Positions 18,972-27,221 of a DNA stretch of 64,000 nt are shown in pieces. Below the pieces are notes generated by a model, which was not told the DNA's origin, ran no database searches, and saw nothing but the letters and a program-made list of their open reading frames with translations. Source of the stretch: an uncultured Pseudomonadota bacterium (GTDB taxonomy: Bacteria > Myxococcota_A > UBA796 > GCA-2862545); NCBI GenBank assembly GCA_903861005.1, contig CAIOSP010000146.1:25091-89090 (forward strand), in the 5' to 3' direction. Position 1 is the first letter of the stretch. Every line of letters begins with the position of its first letter. The translations under genes were made by a program, and so were the position numbers.

Positions 18972-19766
18972 TCAGCCGTCCGCCGCCTGCGCGTGCTCCC
19001 GCAGGAGCGCGTTCACCAAGTCCGGCATCTGCGCGGTGACGCCGTGCCCGCCGTTGGGGATCGACACCAGCCGGGCGCCGGGGATCGCGCGGGCGAGCGC
19101 GTCGCTGCAGCGCGGCGGGACGAGGATGTCCGCGTCGGGGCGGATCACCAGGGTGGGCAGCCCAGCAAGCTTGTGCAGCTGCGACTCGGTCCGGTGGGTC
19201 AGGATGGACGCCAGCTGCACCAAGCGTGTGCGACCGGCCGCGGGTTCGGCGATCTCCTCGAAGGCGCCTTGCGCCACCGGCGCCTGGCCTGGCGGGTAGA
19301 GCAGCTGCTTGAGCACCTCAAGGCGCTCGGCCCCGGACGACGCGTTCGCCTTGCGGAACAGGCGCAGGGCCTGGAGGGAGGGGAGCGTGCGGTGCGGCCC
19401 GCCGCCGGCGTGCGTGGCGACCAGCGAGAGGCTCCGCACGCGCGCGCGGTGGTGGAGCGCGATGTGCTGCGCGGTCATGCCGCCCATGCTCACGCCGACG
19501 ATGTGGGCGTCGGCCCAGCCCAGCTCGTCCATCAGGCCCACAGCGTCCGCCGCCAGCTCGCCCAGGCCGACGCGCAGCGTGCCCGCGGTGGACTCACCGA
19601 TGCCGCGGTTGTCGAAGCAGCACACCGTGAAGTCGGACTTGAGGCCCGCCATCTGGTGGCGCCAGGCGACGCGCTGCATGCCAAAGCCCATCAGGAAGAG
19701 CATGGGCGGGCCTTGGCCCTCCAGGTCGTAGCCGACCACATGCCCACGAACGGTCACTTGAGCCAA
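18972..19766 (-). CDS. alpha/beta hydrolase
   Basis: This is a 264-residue alpha/beta-fold hydrolase. The nucleophile elbow GVSMGG places Ser93; the acid is likely the Asp in RPDADILVP and the base His is in NGGHGVTAQMP. The oxyanion strand is FLMGFGM and the FDNRGIGES loop is typical of the esterase/peroxidase-like branch. There is no signal peptide, so it acts in the cytoplasm; the substrate is unknown. It lies four bases downstream of the sulfatase-like gene on the same strand and is probably in its operon. Confidence 0.85.
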   Translation of the reverse strand: MAQVTVRGHVVGYDLEGQGPPMLFLMGFGMQRVAWRHQMAGLKSDFTVCCFDNRGIGESTAGTLRVGLGELAADAVGLMDELGWADAHIVGVSMGGMTAQHIALHHRARVRSLSLVATHAGGGPHRTLPSLQALRLFRKANASSGAERLEVLKQLLYPPGQAPVAQGAFEEIAEPAAGRTRLVQLASILTHRTESQLHKLAGLPTLVIRPDADILVPPRCSDALARAIPGARLVSIPNGGHGVTAQMPDLVNALLREHAQAADG

Positions 19767-19770
19767 GGCG

Positions 19771-21237
19771 TCACTCCTGATCGGCGGGGGGCGGCTTGGG
19801 GGCGTCCTTGGTGGGAGGCGGCGCCTCCTCGACGTAGCCGAGCTGCCGCAGGCGCTCGATCTCCGCGTCCGACAGCTTCTCGCGGTGGCCGCCGAGCTCC
19901 TTGCCGCGCGCGATCTGCGCGTCCACCAGCGCCTTGCCCTCGGACACGCAGGGGTCGAGCCGGGCGGCGTCCGTCACCGGCGCGAGCTCGTACGGGTCGG
20001 ACGCGTGGTCCCACAGCGACGTGGTCCCGTCTGCCGCCCACTCGCACTTGAAGGTGTCGCTCGTCAGCGTGTAGGTCTGCGGCACGCCGAACTTGAGCTG
20101 GCGGATGCTGGTCTGGCTCAACACGCCGCGCGGCGTGTAGTCCGCGGCGAGCACGTCCTTGCCGCTGGCCTGGGCCAGGAACTCGGCCTCGCCGGGCAGG
20201 TCGACCAGGCCCAGGGCGGTGGGGAAGACGTCGGGCATGGAGAGCACGCCGGGGACGCGCCGCGCCGCCGCGCCCGGGGCGATCACCAGCAGCGGCGAGT
20301 GCAGCTGCTCCTCCCAGACCAAGCCGTGGCCGGGCTCGTTGTGCTGGTTCAGGCCTTCGCCGTGGTCGCCGACGAGGACGATCAGCGTCTTGTCGAGGCG
20401 GCCGCGCGCGGCCAGCCCGTCGAACAGCCGGGTGAGCTGGTTGTCCATGAAGCGGAGCTCGGCGTCGTAGGCGTCCATCGCGCCGCGGGCGTTGACCTGC
20501 TCGCCGGTGGGGCGGTGGGTCACGCGCGCCACCTGGTGCGACTCCATCCAGTCACGGATGGCGCCGCCGTCCTGATCGAAGCCCTCTCGGAAGCGCGCGG
20601 GCGCGGTCCAGGGGTTGTGCGGGTCGTAGTAGTGGACCCAGAGGAGCATGGGCGTGCGCGGCGCGTCGGCCACCCAGCGCAGGGCGGCGTCGGTGGTCTG
20701 GTCGCCCGATCGCTCGGCCTTGGGCGCGGCGTTGAAGGTCTGAAAGCCGCGCTGGATGCCCGAGTCCGTGTTGAGCGGCGCGGCGGAGGTGAACGCGGCG
20801 GTCTGGTAGCCATGCGCGGCGAGGATCGACACCAGGCTCTGCAGATGGTCGGACGGGATGAAGCGCTCGCCGCCATGCTCCACGTTGCCCAGGACGCCGT
20901 GCTCGTGCGGCCAGACGCCCGTCAGCAGCGACGTGTGGGACGGCAGCGTCGTCGCCATGGGCACGATCAGGCGGTCGAACACCAGCGCGCCGTCCGCGAG
21001 CGCCTCCAGGCCGGGCATGGTGTCGCGGAAGTACCCGTAGCGCTTGAGGTGATCGGCGCGGGTGGTGTCGAGCGTGATCAGCACCACGTCGGGCGAGTTG
21101 GTCGAGGCGGGCGGGGGCGCGTCCGGCGCGGCCTCAGGCTCAGGCGGCGGGAGCGCAGCGGGCTCGAACCACGCGCAGGCGGTGAAGGTGGCGATCGAGG
21201 CCGCGACCACGGCGAGCATCGGACGGGAGGGGGACAT
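19771..21237 (-). CDS. sulfatase-superfamily lipoprotein (Thr-type active site), paralogue 1
   Basis: This 488-residue lipoprotein (lipobox Cys21 in TFTAC) has a Pro/Ala-rich linker and an alkaline-phosphatase-superfamily sulfatase fold. Metal-binding elements are TLDTTRADH (55-63) and GDHGEGLNQH. The position that carries the formylglycine Cys/Ser in sulfatases is Thr97 in TTLPSHTS, and the following Arg is His, so it is not a classical sulfatase; phosphodiesterase or phosphonate-type activity is possible. The C-terminus carries LRQLGYVEEAPPP, a motif shared by its neighbours. ATG 21237 was chosen because it starts the signal peptide. It is divergent from paralogue 2. Confidence 0.82.
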   Translation of the reverse strand: MSPSRPMLAVVAASIATFTACAWFEPAALPPPEPEAAPDAPPPASTNSPDVVLITLDTTRADHLKRYGYFRDTMPGLEALADGALVFDRLIVPMATTLPSHTSLLTGVWPHEHGVLGNVEHGGERFIPSDHLQSLVSILAAHGYQTAAFTSAAPLNTDSGIQRGFQTFNAAPKAERSGDQTTDAALRWVADAPRTPMLLWVHYYDPHNPWTAPARFREGFDQDGGAIRDWMESHQVARVTHRPTGEQVNARGAMDAYDAELRFMDNQLTRLFDGLAARGRLDKTLIVLVGDHGEGLNQHNEPGHGLVWEEQLHSPLLVIAPGAAARRVPGVLSMPDVFPTALGLVDLPGEAEFLAQASGKDVLAADYTPRGVLSQTSIRQLKFGVPQTYTLTSDTFKCEWAADGTTSLWDHASDPYELAPVTDAARLDPCVSEGKALVDAQIARGKELGGHREKLSDAEIERLRQLGYVEEAPPPTKDAPKPPPADQE

Positions 21238-21347
21238 CGGGTTCGACCTGTCCTGGATCCACACCATGTACCGCGAGCCTCGCGCCCACGCTTGCTGTGG
21301 ACCATTGCGTTTCCGCGGGGCAAGGTGTTGCGCCCTTCGGAGTCTCC

Positions 21348-23057
21348 ATGCGCCCCCTGTACCGTCGCACCCTTGGCCTCGCGGTCGTGTCGCTGCTGGC
21401 CGCGTCCTGCTGGTCCGGCAACGAGGAGCCCACCGAGGTCGCGCAGCGCCCGAAGGCCGGCAAGCGCTTGCAGGGCGCAGGCAAGGGGTCCAAGGCCACC
21501 GCGCGCCCGGTGAAGCCCAAGGGCCCCGCGCCCACCGGCCCGAACGTGCTCATCCTGGTCTGGGACACCGTCCGCGCGGATCACCTGTCCGCCTACGGCT
21601 ACGGCCTGGACACGTCGCCCAACCTCAAGGCGTTCGCCAAGGAGGGCGTGCTGTACGAGCGCGCCATCTCGCCCGCGATGTGGACCCTGCCGTCGCACTC
21701 CGCGATGTTCACCGGCCTGCCTGAGTCCGCCAACGGCGCGACGGCGGACCACAAGTGGCTCGACGACAAGTTCCCGACCATGGCCGAGTCCTTCTCCGAC
21801 TACGGCTACGACACCTACTTGTTCTCCGCCAACCCGTACCTGCAGGACCACACCAACGTCGGCCAGGGCTTCGACACGCGCGAGTACCCCTGGGACCCCA
21901 AGTGGAAGCGCAAGGCCGCGGCCAACACACGCGCCAAGTTGATCGCCGACGACGCGTCGACCGAGCTGTCGCCCGCGTACGTCGAGGGTGAGTTCTCCTC
22001 GGGGCGCCCCAACGACAAGGTCAAGGAGGCCGGCCCCGTCAGCGCCGAGGCGCTGCTGACCTGGGTGGACGGCCGCGCCGAGGCCGGTCGCCCCTGGTTT
22101 GCCGTCATCAACTACATGGAGGCGCACGCGCCGCGCATCCCGTCGATCGAGTCGCGCAGCGCGCTCTTCGACGTGGCGGCGATCGCCCAGCAGAAGAAGG
22201 TCGACGAGTCCTACGGGCGCCTGCTCGCCTACACGACCAACGTCCGCGAGTACACGGACGCCGAGCTCGCCACCATCGCGCAGGTCTACGACGCGTCGCT
22301 GCGTGATCTGGACCAGGCGACCGGAGCGCTGTTCGACACGCTCCGCGAGAGGGGCGTGCTCGACAACACCATCGTCGTGATCACCGCCGACCACGGCGAG
22401 CACCTGGGCGAGCAACACCTGCTCGACCACAAGTACAGCGTGTACAACGCGCTGATCCACGTCCCGCTGGTCATCCGCTACCCGGCGCGCCTCAAGCCCG
22501 GGGTGGTGACCCAGGTGGTGTCCAACCTGGGCATCTGGGGCACGGTCGCCGATCTGGCCGGCGCGCCGCCGCCGCCCGCAGGGACGCTGTCGCCCAGCCT
22601 GGCCGATCCGTCCAAGCTCAAGCCCGAGGCCTTCTCCGAGCTGGTCGCCGCGACGCCCATGGCGCTCGGTCGGATGGCCAAGGCCGGCGAGCAGTTCGAG
22701 TGGGGCCCGTTCCTGCGTACCTACGCGGCGGTGCAGGACAACACGCACAAGTGCATCGTCAGCCACGCCAAGGACGGGACCGACGAGCAGCGCAAGCTGT
22801 TCGACCTGGTCGCCGACCCGCTGGAGGCCCGCGACCTACCCGCCGCCAAGGCCAAGGCCGCCGCCGCGCTGTGCGATCGGATCGTGCCGTGGCGCGCGAC
22901 CTTCACCGCCTACGACCCCGCCACCGGCGAGAAGCCGCCCGCCCGCGCCGCAGACCCCGAGATGGCCGCGCGCCTGCAGGCGCTAGGCTACCTGGACGAG
23001 GGCACCAAGCCCGCGGACGCGCCCGCGGGCGACAAGCCCGCCACGGAGGGCAAGTGA
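21348..23057 (+). CDS. sulfatase-superfamily lipoprotein (Thr-type active site), paralogue 2
   Basis: The protein has 569 residues with a lipobox at Cys21 (LAASC) and a Lys/Pro-rich linker. The catalytic domain begins with NVLILVWDTVRADH; Thr113 in MWTLPSHSAMFTG occupies the formylglycine position. The second metal element is TADHGEHLGEQH. The C-terminal motif LQALGYLDEG matches the neighbours. GGAG at 21339-21342 sits five bases before ATG 21348. The stop overlaps the start of paralogue 3 (GTGA), and the two proteins are similar along their whole length, so this pair arose by tandem duplication. Confidence 0.85.
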   Translation: MRPLYRRTLGLAVVSLLAASCWSGNEEPTEVAQRPKAGKRLQGAGKGSKATARPVKPKGPAPTGPNVLILVWDTVRADHLSAYGYGLDTSPNLKAFAKEGVLYERAISPAMWTLPSHSAMFTGLPESANGATADHKWLDDKFPTMAESFSDYGYDTYLFSANPYLQDHTNVGQGFDTREYPWDPKWKRKAAANTRAKLIADDASTELSPAYVEGEFSSGRPNDKVKEAGPVSAEALLTWVDGRAEAGRPWFAVINYMEAHAPRIPSIESRSALFDVAAIAQQKKVDESYGRLLAYTTNVREYTDAELATIAQVYDASLRDLDQATGALFDTLRERGVLDNTIVVITADHGEHLGEQHLLDHKYSVYNALIHVPLVIRYPARLKPGVVTQVVSNLGIWGTVADLAGAPPPPAGTLSPSLADPSKLKPEAFSELVAATPMALGRMAKAGEQFEWGPFLRTYAAVQDNTHKCIVSHAKDGTDEQRKLFDLVADPLEARDLPAAKAKAAAALCDRIVPWRATFTAYDPATGEKPPARAADPEMAARLQALGYLDEGTKPADAPAGDKPATEGK

Positions 23058-24688
23058 GCCGCGCCCGCCGCGCCATCACGCTGATCTGGTTCGGCGCGCT
23101 GCTCTCGGCGTGCTGGAGCGAGGCGCCCACGCCCGAGCCCGACGCCGCCCCCAAGGGCCGCAAGGGCGGGCGCGCCGAGCAGCCGGTGGACGCGCTCGCC
23201 GTGCCTGAGGGTTCGCGCGGCAACGGGAACGGACCGAACATCCTGTTCATCGTGTGGGACACCGTCCGGGCCGACCACACCAGCATGTACGACTACCCCA
23301 AGCCCACCACGCCTCGCACCGCCCTGTGGGCCGCAGAGAGCGGCGTCCGCTACACCCGCGCGGTGAGCCCCGGCGTGTGGACGCTGCCTTCGCACGCCAC
23401 CCTGTTCACCGGGCTGCCGGTTCGGACCCACGGCGTCGACGCCGACTACACCCACCTCGACGACGACTACACCACGTTCGCCGAGGCGTTCTACAGCGCA
23501 GGCTACGACACCTACGCGTTCTCCGCGAACCCCTACATCATGGACTCGACCCACCTCTTCCAGGGCTTCGCCACCATCGAGCACCCTTGGGAGAAGCCGT
23601 GGAAGGCCAAGGTGGGCGCGTTCACCCGCGGCAAGCTGATCCCCGAGGACGCCAGCGGCGTGCTCTCGCCCAAGTGGCCCAAGCCCGCGGCCAAGCTGAA
23701 CAAATATCTGTTCAAGGAGGCCGGCCCGATCGCGAGCGAGGCGCTCTACGCGTGGATCGATCGCCGGGAGGACAAGACGCGCCCCTGGTTCGCGTTCGTG
23801 AACATGATGGAGGCGCACATCCCGCGCATCCCGTCGTTGGCCGCCCGCAAGAAGGTGATGACCGACGCGCAGATCGCGCGGTCCTACACGCTCGCTGAGA
23901 CCACCGAGGACTTCCACCGCTTCATGACCGGCGCGCTCAAGTACACGCCGGAAGACTTGGCCACGATCGCGGCCGTGTATGACGCCGCGCTGGTCGACCT
24001 GGACGACGCCACCGGCGTGATGCTCGATGAGCTGCGCACGCGCGGCCTGGACAAGGACACGATCGTGATCCTCGTGTCGGACCACGGCGAGAGCCTGGGC
24101 GATCACGATCTGCTGCTGCACAAGTACGCGGTCTACGACTCGCTGAGCCATGTGCCGATGGTCATCTCCTGGGTGGGCCACACGCCCGCGTCGCTGGAGG
24201 ACCTGCCTGTGAGCACGTCCGAGGCGATCCCGCGCGCCATCGCCATGGCGAACATCCCGCTCGCCAAGGACTTCCTCGACGCGCTGGCCGCGCGCCCGGC
24301 GCTCCAGCAGCGCGGCGCCGTCACCGAGTACAACGCGGTCGCCAAGGGCTCGCTGTCCAAGCTGGAGGCTGAGCATGAGGGCGTGGGCTTGGAGCACCTG
24401 GAGCGCACCTGGCGGGCGATCGAGATCGACCAGTGGAAGCTCTCGTTGGCGTCCGACGGCACACGCGAGCTCTACGACGTGATCGCCGACCCCAAGGAGG
24501 TCCGAAACATCGTGAAGCGCGACCACATCACGGTCGACCGCATCCAGGCGGGCCTGGACGCCTGGTTCGCCGCCGTGCCTGAGGTCGACAAGTCCAAGCG
24601 GACCGGCACGTACACGGGCCACACGTCCAGCGAGCAGAAGAGCGCGCTGGAGGCGCTGGGCTACCTGGACAACCACAAGGGCAACTGA
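23054..24688 (+). CDS. sulfatase-superfamily lipoprotein (Thr-type active site), paralogue 3
   Basis: The protein has 544 residues, starts at a GTG coupled to the previous stop, and has a lipobox at Cys20 (LLSAC). NILFIVWDTVRADH and VSDHGESLGDHD give the metal sites; Thr110 in VWTLPSHATLFTG replaces the formylglycine residue. A pair-specific block, FKEAGPIASEAL, matches VKEAGPVSAEAL in paralogue 2. The end is LEALGYLDNHKGN. The region after the DHGE motif is shorter and more divergent than in paralogue 2. A longer frame that opens at 22700 lies inside paralogue 2 and is a shadow. Confidence 0.85.
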   Translation: MSRARRAITLIWFGALLSACWSEAPTPEPDAAPKGRKGGRAEQPVDALAVPEGSRGNGNGPNILFIVWDTVRADHTSMYDYPKPTTPRTALWAAESGVRYTRAVSPGVWTLPSHATLFTGLPVRTHGVDADYTHLDDDYTTFAEAFYSAGYDTYAFSANPYIMDSTHLFQGFATIEHPWEKPWKAKVGAFTRGKLIPEDASGVLSPKWPKPAAKLNKYLFKEAGPIASEALYAWIDRREDKTRPWFAFVNMMEAHIPRIPSLAARKKVMTDAQIARSYTLAETTEDFHRFMTGALKYTPEDLATIAAVYDAALVDLDDATGVMLDELRTRGLDKDTIVILVSDHGESLGDHDLLLHKYAVYDSLSHVPMVISWVGHTPASLEDLPVSTSEAIPRAIAMANIPLAKDFLDALAARPALQQRGAVTEYNAVAKGSLSKLEAEHEGVGLEHLERTWRAIEIDQWKLSLASDGTRELYDVIADPKEVRNIVKRDHITVDRIQAGLDAWFAAVPEVDKSKRTGTYTGHTSSEQKSALEALGYLDNHKGN

Positions 24689-24689
24689 C

Positions 24690-24705
24690 GGGCGGTCGTC
24701 CGCCC
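24690..24705. terminator. perfect hairpin between convergent sulfatase-like genes
   Basis: GGGCGG-tcgt-CCGCCC fills the 20-base space between two converging stop codons. It could serve both strands, but there is no T-tract on either side. Confidence 0.45.
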
Positions 24706-24708
24706 GGG

Positions 24709-27189
24709 TCAATGGTACCCGAGCGCCTTGAGCTGGTCGCTGACCTCGGCGTTGGTGCCGGACACCGCCACGCCGCCGGGCACCGGCGACCAAGTCAGGT
24801 CGACGGACAGCTTCCAGTCGCCGCTCTCCGGGATGGCCTCGCGCCGCCCGCCGTCGTCCGCGCCCGTCACCCCGGTGGACGTCCAGGTGCCGACGGACGG
24901 GCCGCCCTCCACGCTCACCGTGAGGCCGGTCGTGTCGTTGGGGTCACCCGCAGGCTGCACGTAGATCACATTGGGCGCGCGCACGCCGGGCGGCAGCAGC
25001 AGCGTCATCTTGCCGTCGTGGATCTCGGGCTGGGGGCCCGCGTACAGGCCCTTGGGATCGTAGCCGGTCCAGGCGGCCTTCACGCCCGCCGGGTGCGACA
25101 CCGTCAGCGTCACCGCCGCCGACGCCGGTCCGGGGCTGCTGGTCAGGCGCCAGACCTGCGGCACCTCGCGCCCCAGCGCCGTGGAGAGGGCCTTGGGGAA
25201 CGCCGAGCGGTCGGTGGTGGCGGCGACGTCGTGGGCCTCGGTTGGGTCGGTGGCGAGCGCGTAGACGCTCTGCACGCCGTCGCGCGCGATCCACTTGTGC
25301 TGCAGCGACACCACGCCCCAGCCGTCCGCGCCGTACAGCGGGCGACCGAACCCGAGCGCGCGCGCTTCCAGGCCCGCGATCGCGGCCGCGTCGCCACGAC
25401 CCGCGGGCAGCACGGAGCGGCCCGGGGCGTCGTCGGGGAAGGGCAGCTTGAGCAGGTCGAGCACGGTCGGCGTCAGGTCGAGCACGCTGGTCGGCGCCTT
25501 CACCACGCCCACCGGCACGCCCGGGCCTCGCACCACCATCGGCACGTGCAGCAACTCTTCGTGGAAGCTGTGGCCGTGCTCAAAGCCCCCGTGGTCCCAG
25601 AACTCCTCGCCGTGATCGGAGAAGATCACGGTGATGGCGTCGTCGCCCACGGCGCCAAACAGGCGGGAGACCTCGTCGTCCAGCACGCGGAGGTTCTGGT
25701 CGTAGCGCGCGGTGACGTAGTCGCGGACGGCGGGGAAGTCGGGCTCGTCGCCGTGGAACTTCACCAGTTCCACGCGGCTGACGTCCTTGAGGCCTGAAGG
25801 CGGGTCGCCGGCGAACAGGCCCTGGTAGGCGCGCGGCTCGCTGTACGGAAGGTGCGCCTCCATGAACTGCACCCAGATCAGCACGTCGCGATCGGGGAGG
25901 CGCTCCAGCGTCTCCAGCGCGGCGTCGACCACCTTGTCGGCCGGGCGGAGCATGTCGTACGTGTAGTCGGCGAAGCCGCGGTCCACGTCGAACACGGGAG
26001 ACAGGTAGGCGTTGGCGACGATGCCGCGCGTGTACAGCCCAGCCTTGGCCGCGCGCGTGGGCAGGGTGTCCACGTCGTAGAAGGACTCGGGCTGGTAGCC
26101 GGTGAGCGCGGCGCGGGCAGATGGCAGGGTCCACGGCGCGATCGTGCGCTGCTGGTCCATGCGCAGGCCACCCGCGGCCCAGGCGTCGAGTTTGGGCGTG
26201 GTGGGGTGCTTGGTGTAGCCGTACATGCCCAGGTGATCGGGGCGCACGGTGTCGAGGAACGCGACGATCACACGCTTGGGGTGCGCGGACGGCACGTAGA
26301 TCGTGGGGTCCTCAAAGAAGGCGAGGTCCATGTCCGCGGTGCCGGTGGGATCGCTCACCAGCCGAACCACGACCCGACGCCCGGCGTAGGCCGAAAGGTC
26401 GACGCGCAGGTCGCGCCAGTCGCCCAAGGCGACGGCCTGATCGGCGAGCACGGTCACCGCGTCACCGTCCACCACCTCCAGGCGCACGTGCGCGCCATCG
26501 GACGGCACGGCGGCGGTCACCGCGGGCGGCAGCAGCGTGGCGCGCGTGGTGAGCACCGCGCCCGCGGGCACGTGCACCGACCACGCGGCGACGCCCGGCG
26601 CCGGGAGCAGCACACCCGTGTACGACTCGTCGCCCACGGTCAGCGTGCGCAGCGCGAACGCCGACGGCGTGTGCCCGGACGTGGCGAAGTGGTAGCTGCG
26701 CTCCAGCGCCGTGGCCTTGGGCCAGGTGAGCGCGACGTCGGTCGGCGCGGGCGAGCCGGCCTTCAGACCGACCAGCAGGTGCTCGCGATCGTAGCCCCAG
26801 CTGTTCGCCCGCGACGCGTTGCGCTGGAAGCGGAGCACGCCGTCCGCCGCGGTCACCGTGAGGCCCACGGGCTCGTAGAAGCCAAACGTACGCGCGCCCA
26901 CCTGCGGCGACGGGAACAGGTTGGTGTCGATCGGCAGCGGCGCGGCCCACACGTCGACCTCTCCCAGGTGCTGGAACAGGACGAAGGGCGCGGACGGCCC
27001 AAAGCTGGCGGGCGCCTCCTCGCCGCTCGGGCGCGTGCTCGCAGGCACCGCGATCGACGCGGAGTCGGGCAGGCGAGCGAGCGCGTAGGCCGTGGCCTCC
27101 GGCGTGGGCGGCGGGGGATCCACGGCGGGGGTGGGCATGGGCGCAGGCGCTGAGGTGCACGCAGCGAGCAGGGCCAAGAGCAGCAGCAC
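24709..27189 (-). CDS. sulfatase-superfamily lipoprotein with large N-terminal beta-domain, paralogue 4
   Basis: The 826-residue protein has a lipobox at Cys11 (LLAAC) and about 290 residues of beta-rich sequence before the catalytic part, including a galactose-binding-like segment (WRDLRVDLSAYAGRRVVVRLV). The catalytic domain has FLDTVRPDH, Thr354 in PWTLPSARAALTG at the formylglycine position, and FSDHGEEFWDHGG. After it comes another beta-domain and the C-terminal LKALGYH motif. It is convergent with paralogue 3. The extra domains suggest it binds a larger surface or polymeric substrate than its neighbours. Confidence 0.82.
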   Translation of the reverse strand: MLLLLALLAACTSAPAPMPTPAVDPPPPTPEATAYALARLPDSASIAVPASTRPSGEEAPASFGPSAPFVLFQHLGEVDVWAAPLPIDTNLFPSPQVGARTFGFYEPVGLTVTAADGVLRFQRNASRANSWGYDREHLLVGLKAGSPAPTDVALTWPKATALERSYHFATSGHTPSAFALRTLTVGDESYTGVLLPAPGVAAWSVHVPAGAVLTTRATLLPPAVTAAVPSDGAHVRLEVVDGDAVTVLADQAVALGDWRDLRVDLSAYAGRRVVVRLVSDPTGTADMDLAFFEDPTIYVPSAHPKRVIVAFLDTVRPDHLGMYGYTKHPTTPKLDAWAAGGLRMDQQRTIAPWTLPSARAALTGYQPESFYDVDTLPTRAAKAGLYTRGIVANAYLSPVFDVDRGFADYTYDMLRPADKVVDAALETLERLPDRDVLIWVQFMEAHLPYSEPRAYQGLFAGDPPSGLKDVSRVELVKFHGDEPDFPAVRDYVTARYDQNLRVLDDEVSRLFGAVGDDAITVIFSDHGEEFWDHGGFEHGHSFHEELLHVPMVVRGPGVPVGVVKAPTSVLDLTPTVLDLLKLPFPDDAPGRSVLPAGRGDAAAIAGLEARALGFGRPLYGADGWGVVSLQHKWIARDGVQSVYALATDPTEAHDVAATTDRSAFPKALSTALGREVPQVWRLTSSPGPASAAVTLTVSHPAGVKAAWTGYDPKGLYAGPQPEIHDGKMTLLLPPGVRAPNVIYVQPAGDPNDTTGLTVSVEGGPSVGTWTSTGVTGADDGGRREAIPESGDWKLSVDLTWSPVPGGVAVSGTNAEVSDQLKALGYH

Positions 27190-27221
27190 GGAGGCTCCGG
27201 GGACGGCCCCTTGTATCGCGA

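Noticed and set aside
25852..27153. 433-codon plus-strand frame opposite the 826-residue sulfatase-like gene
   Set aside because: Shadow of a protein with lipobox and catalytic motifs.
19771..27189. Reading the Thr-type sulfatase homologues as dead enzymes
   Set aside because: The metal-binding motifs are intact and Thr is a known nucleophile in related superfamily enzymes, so a different chemistry is more likely than inactivity.
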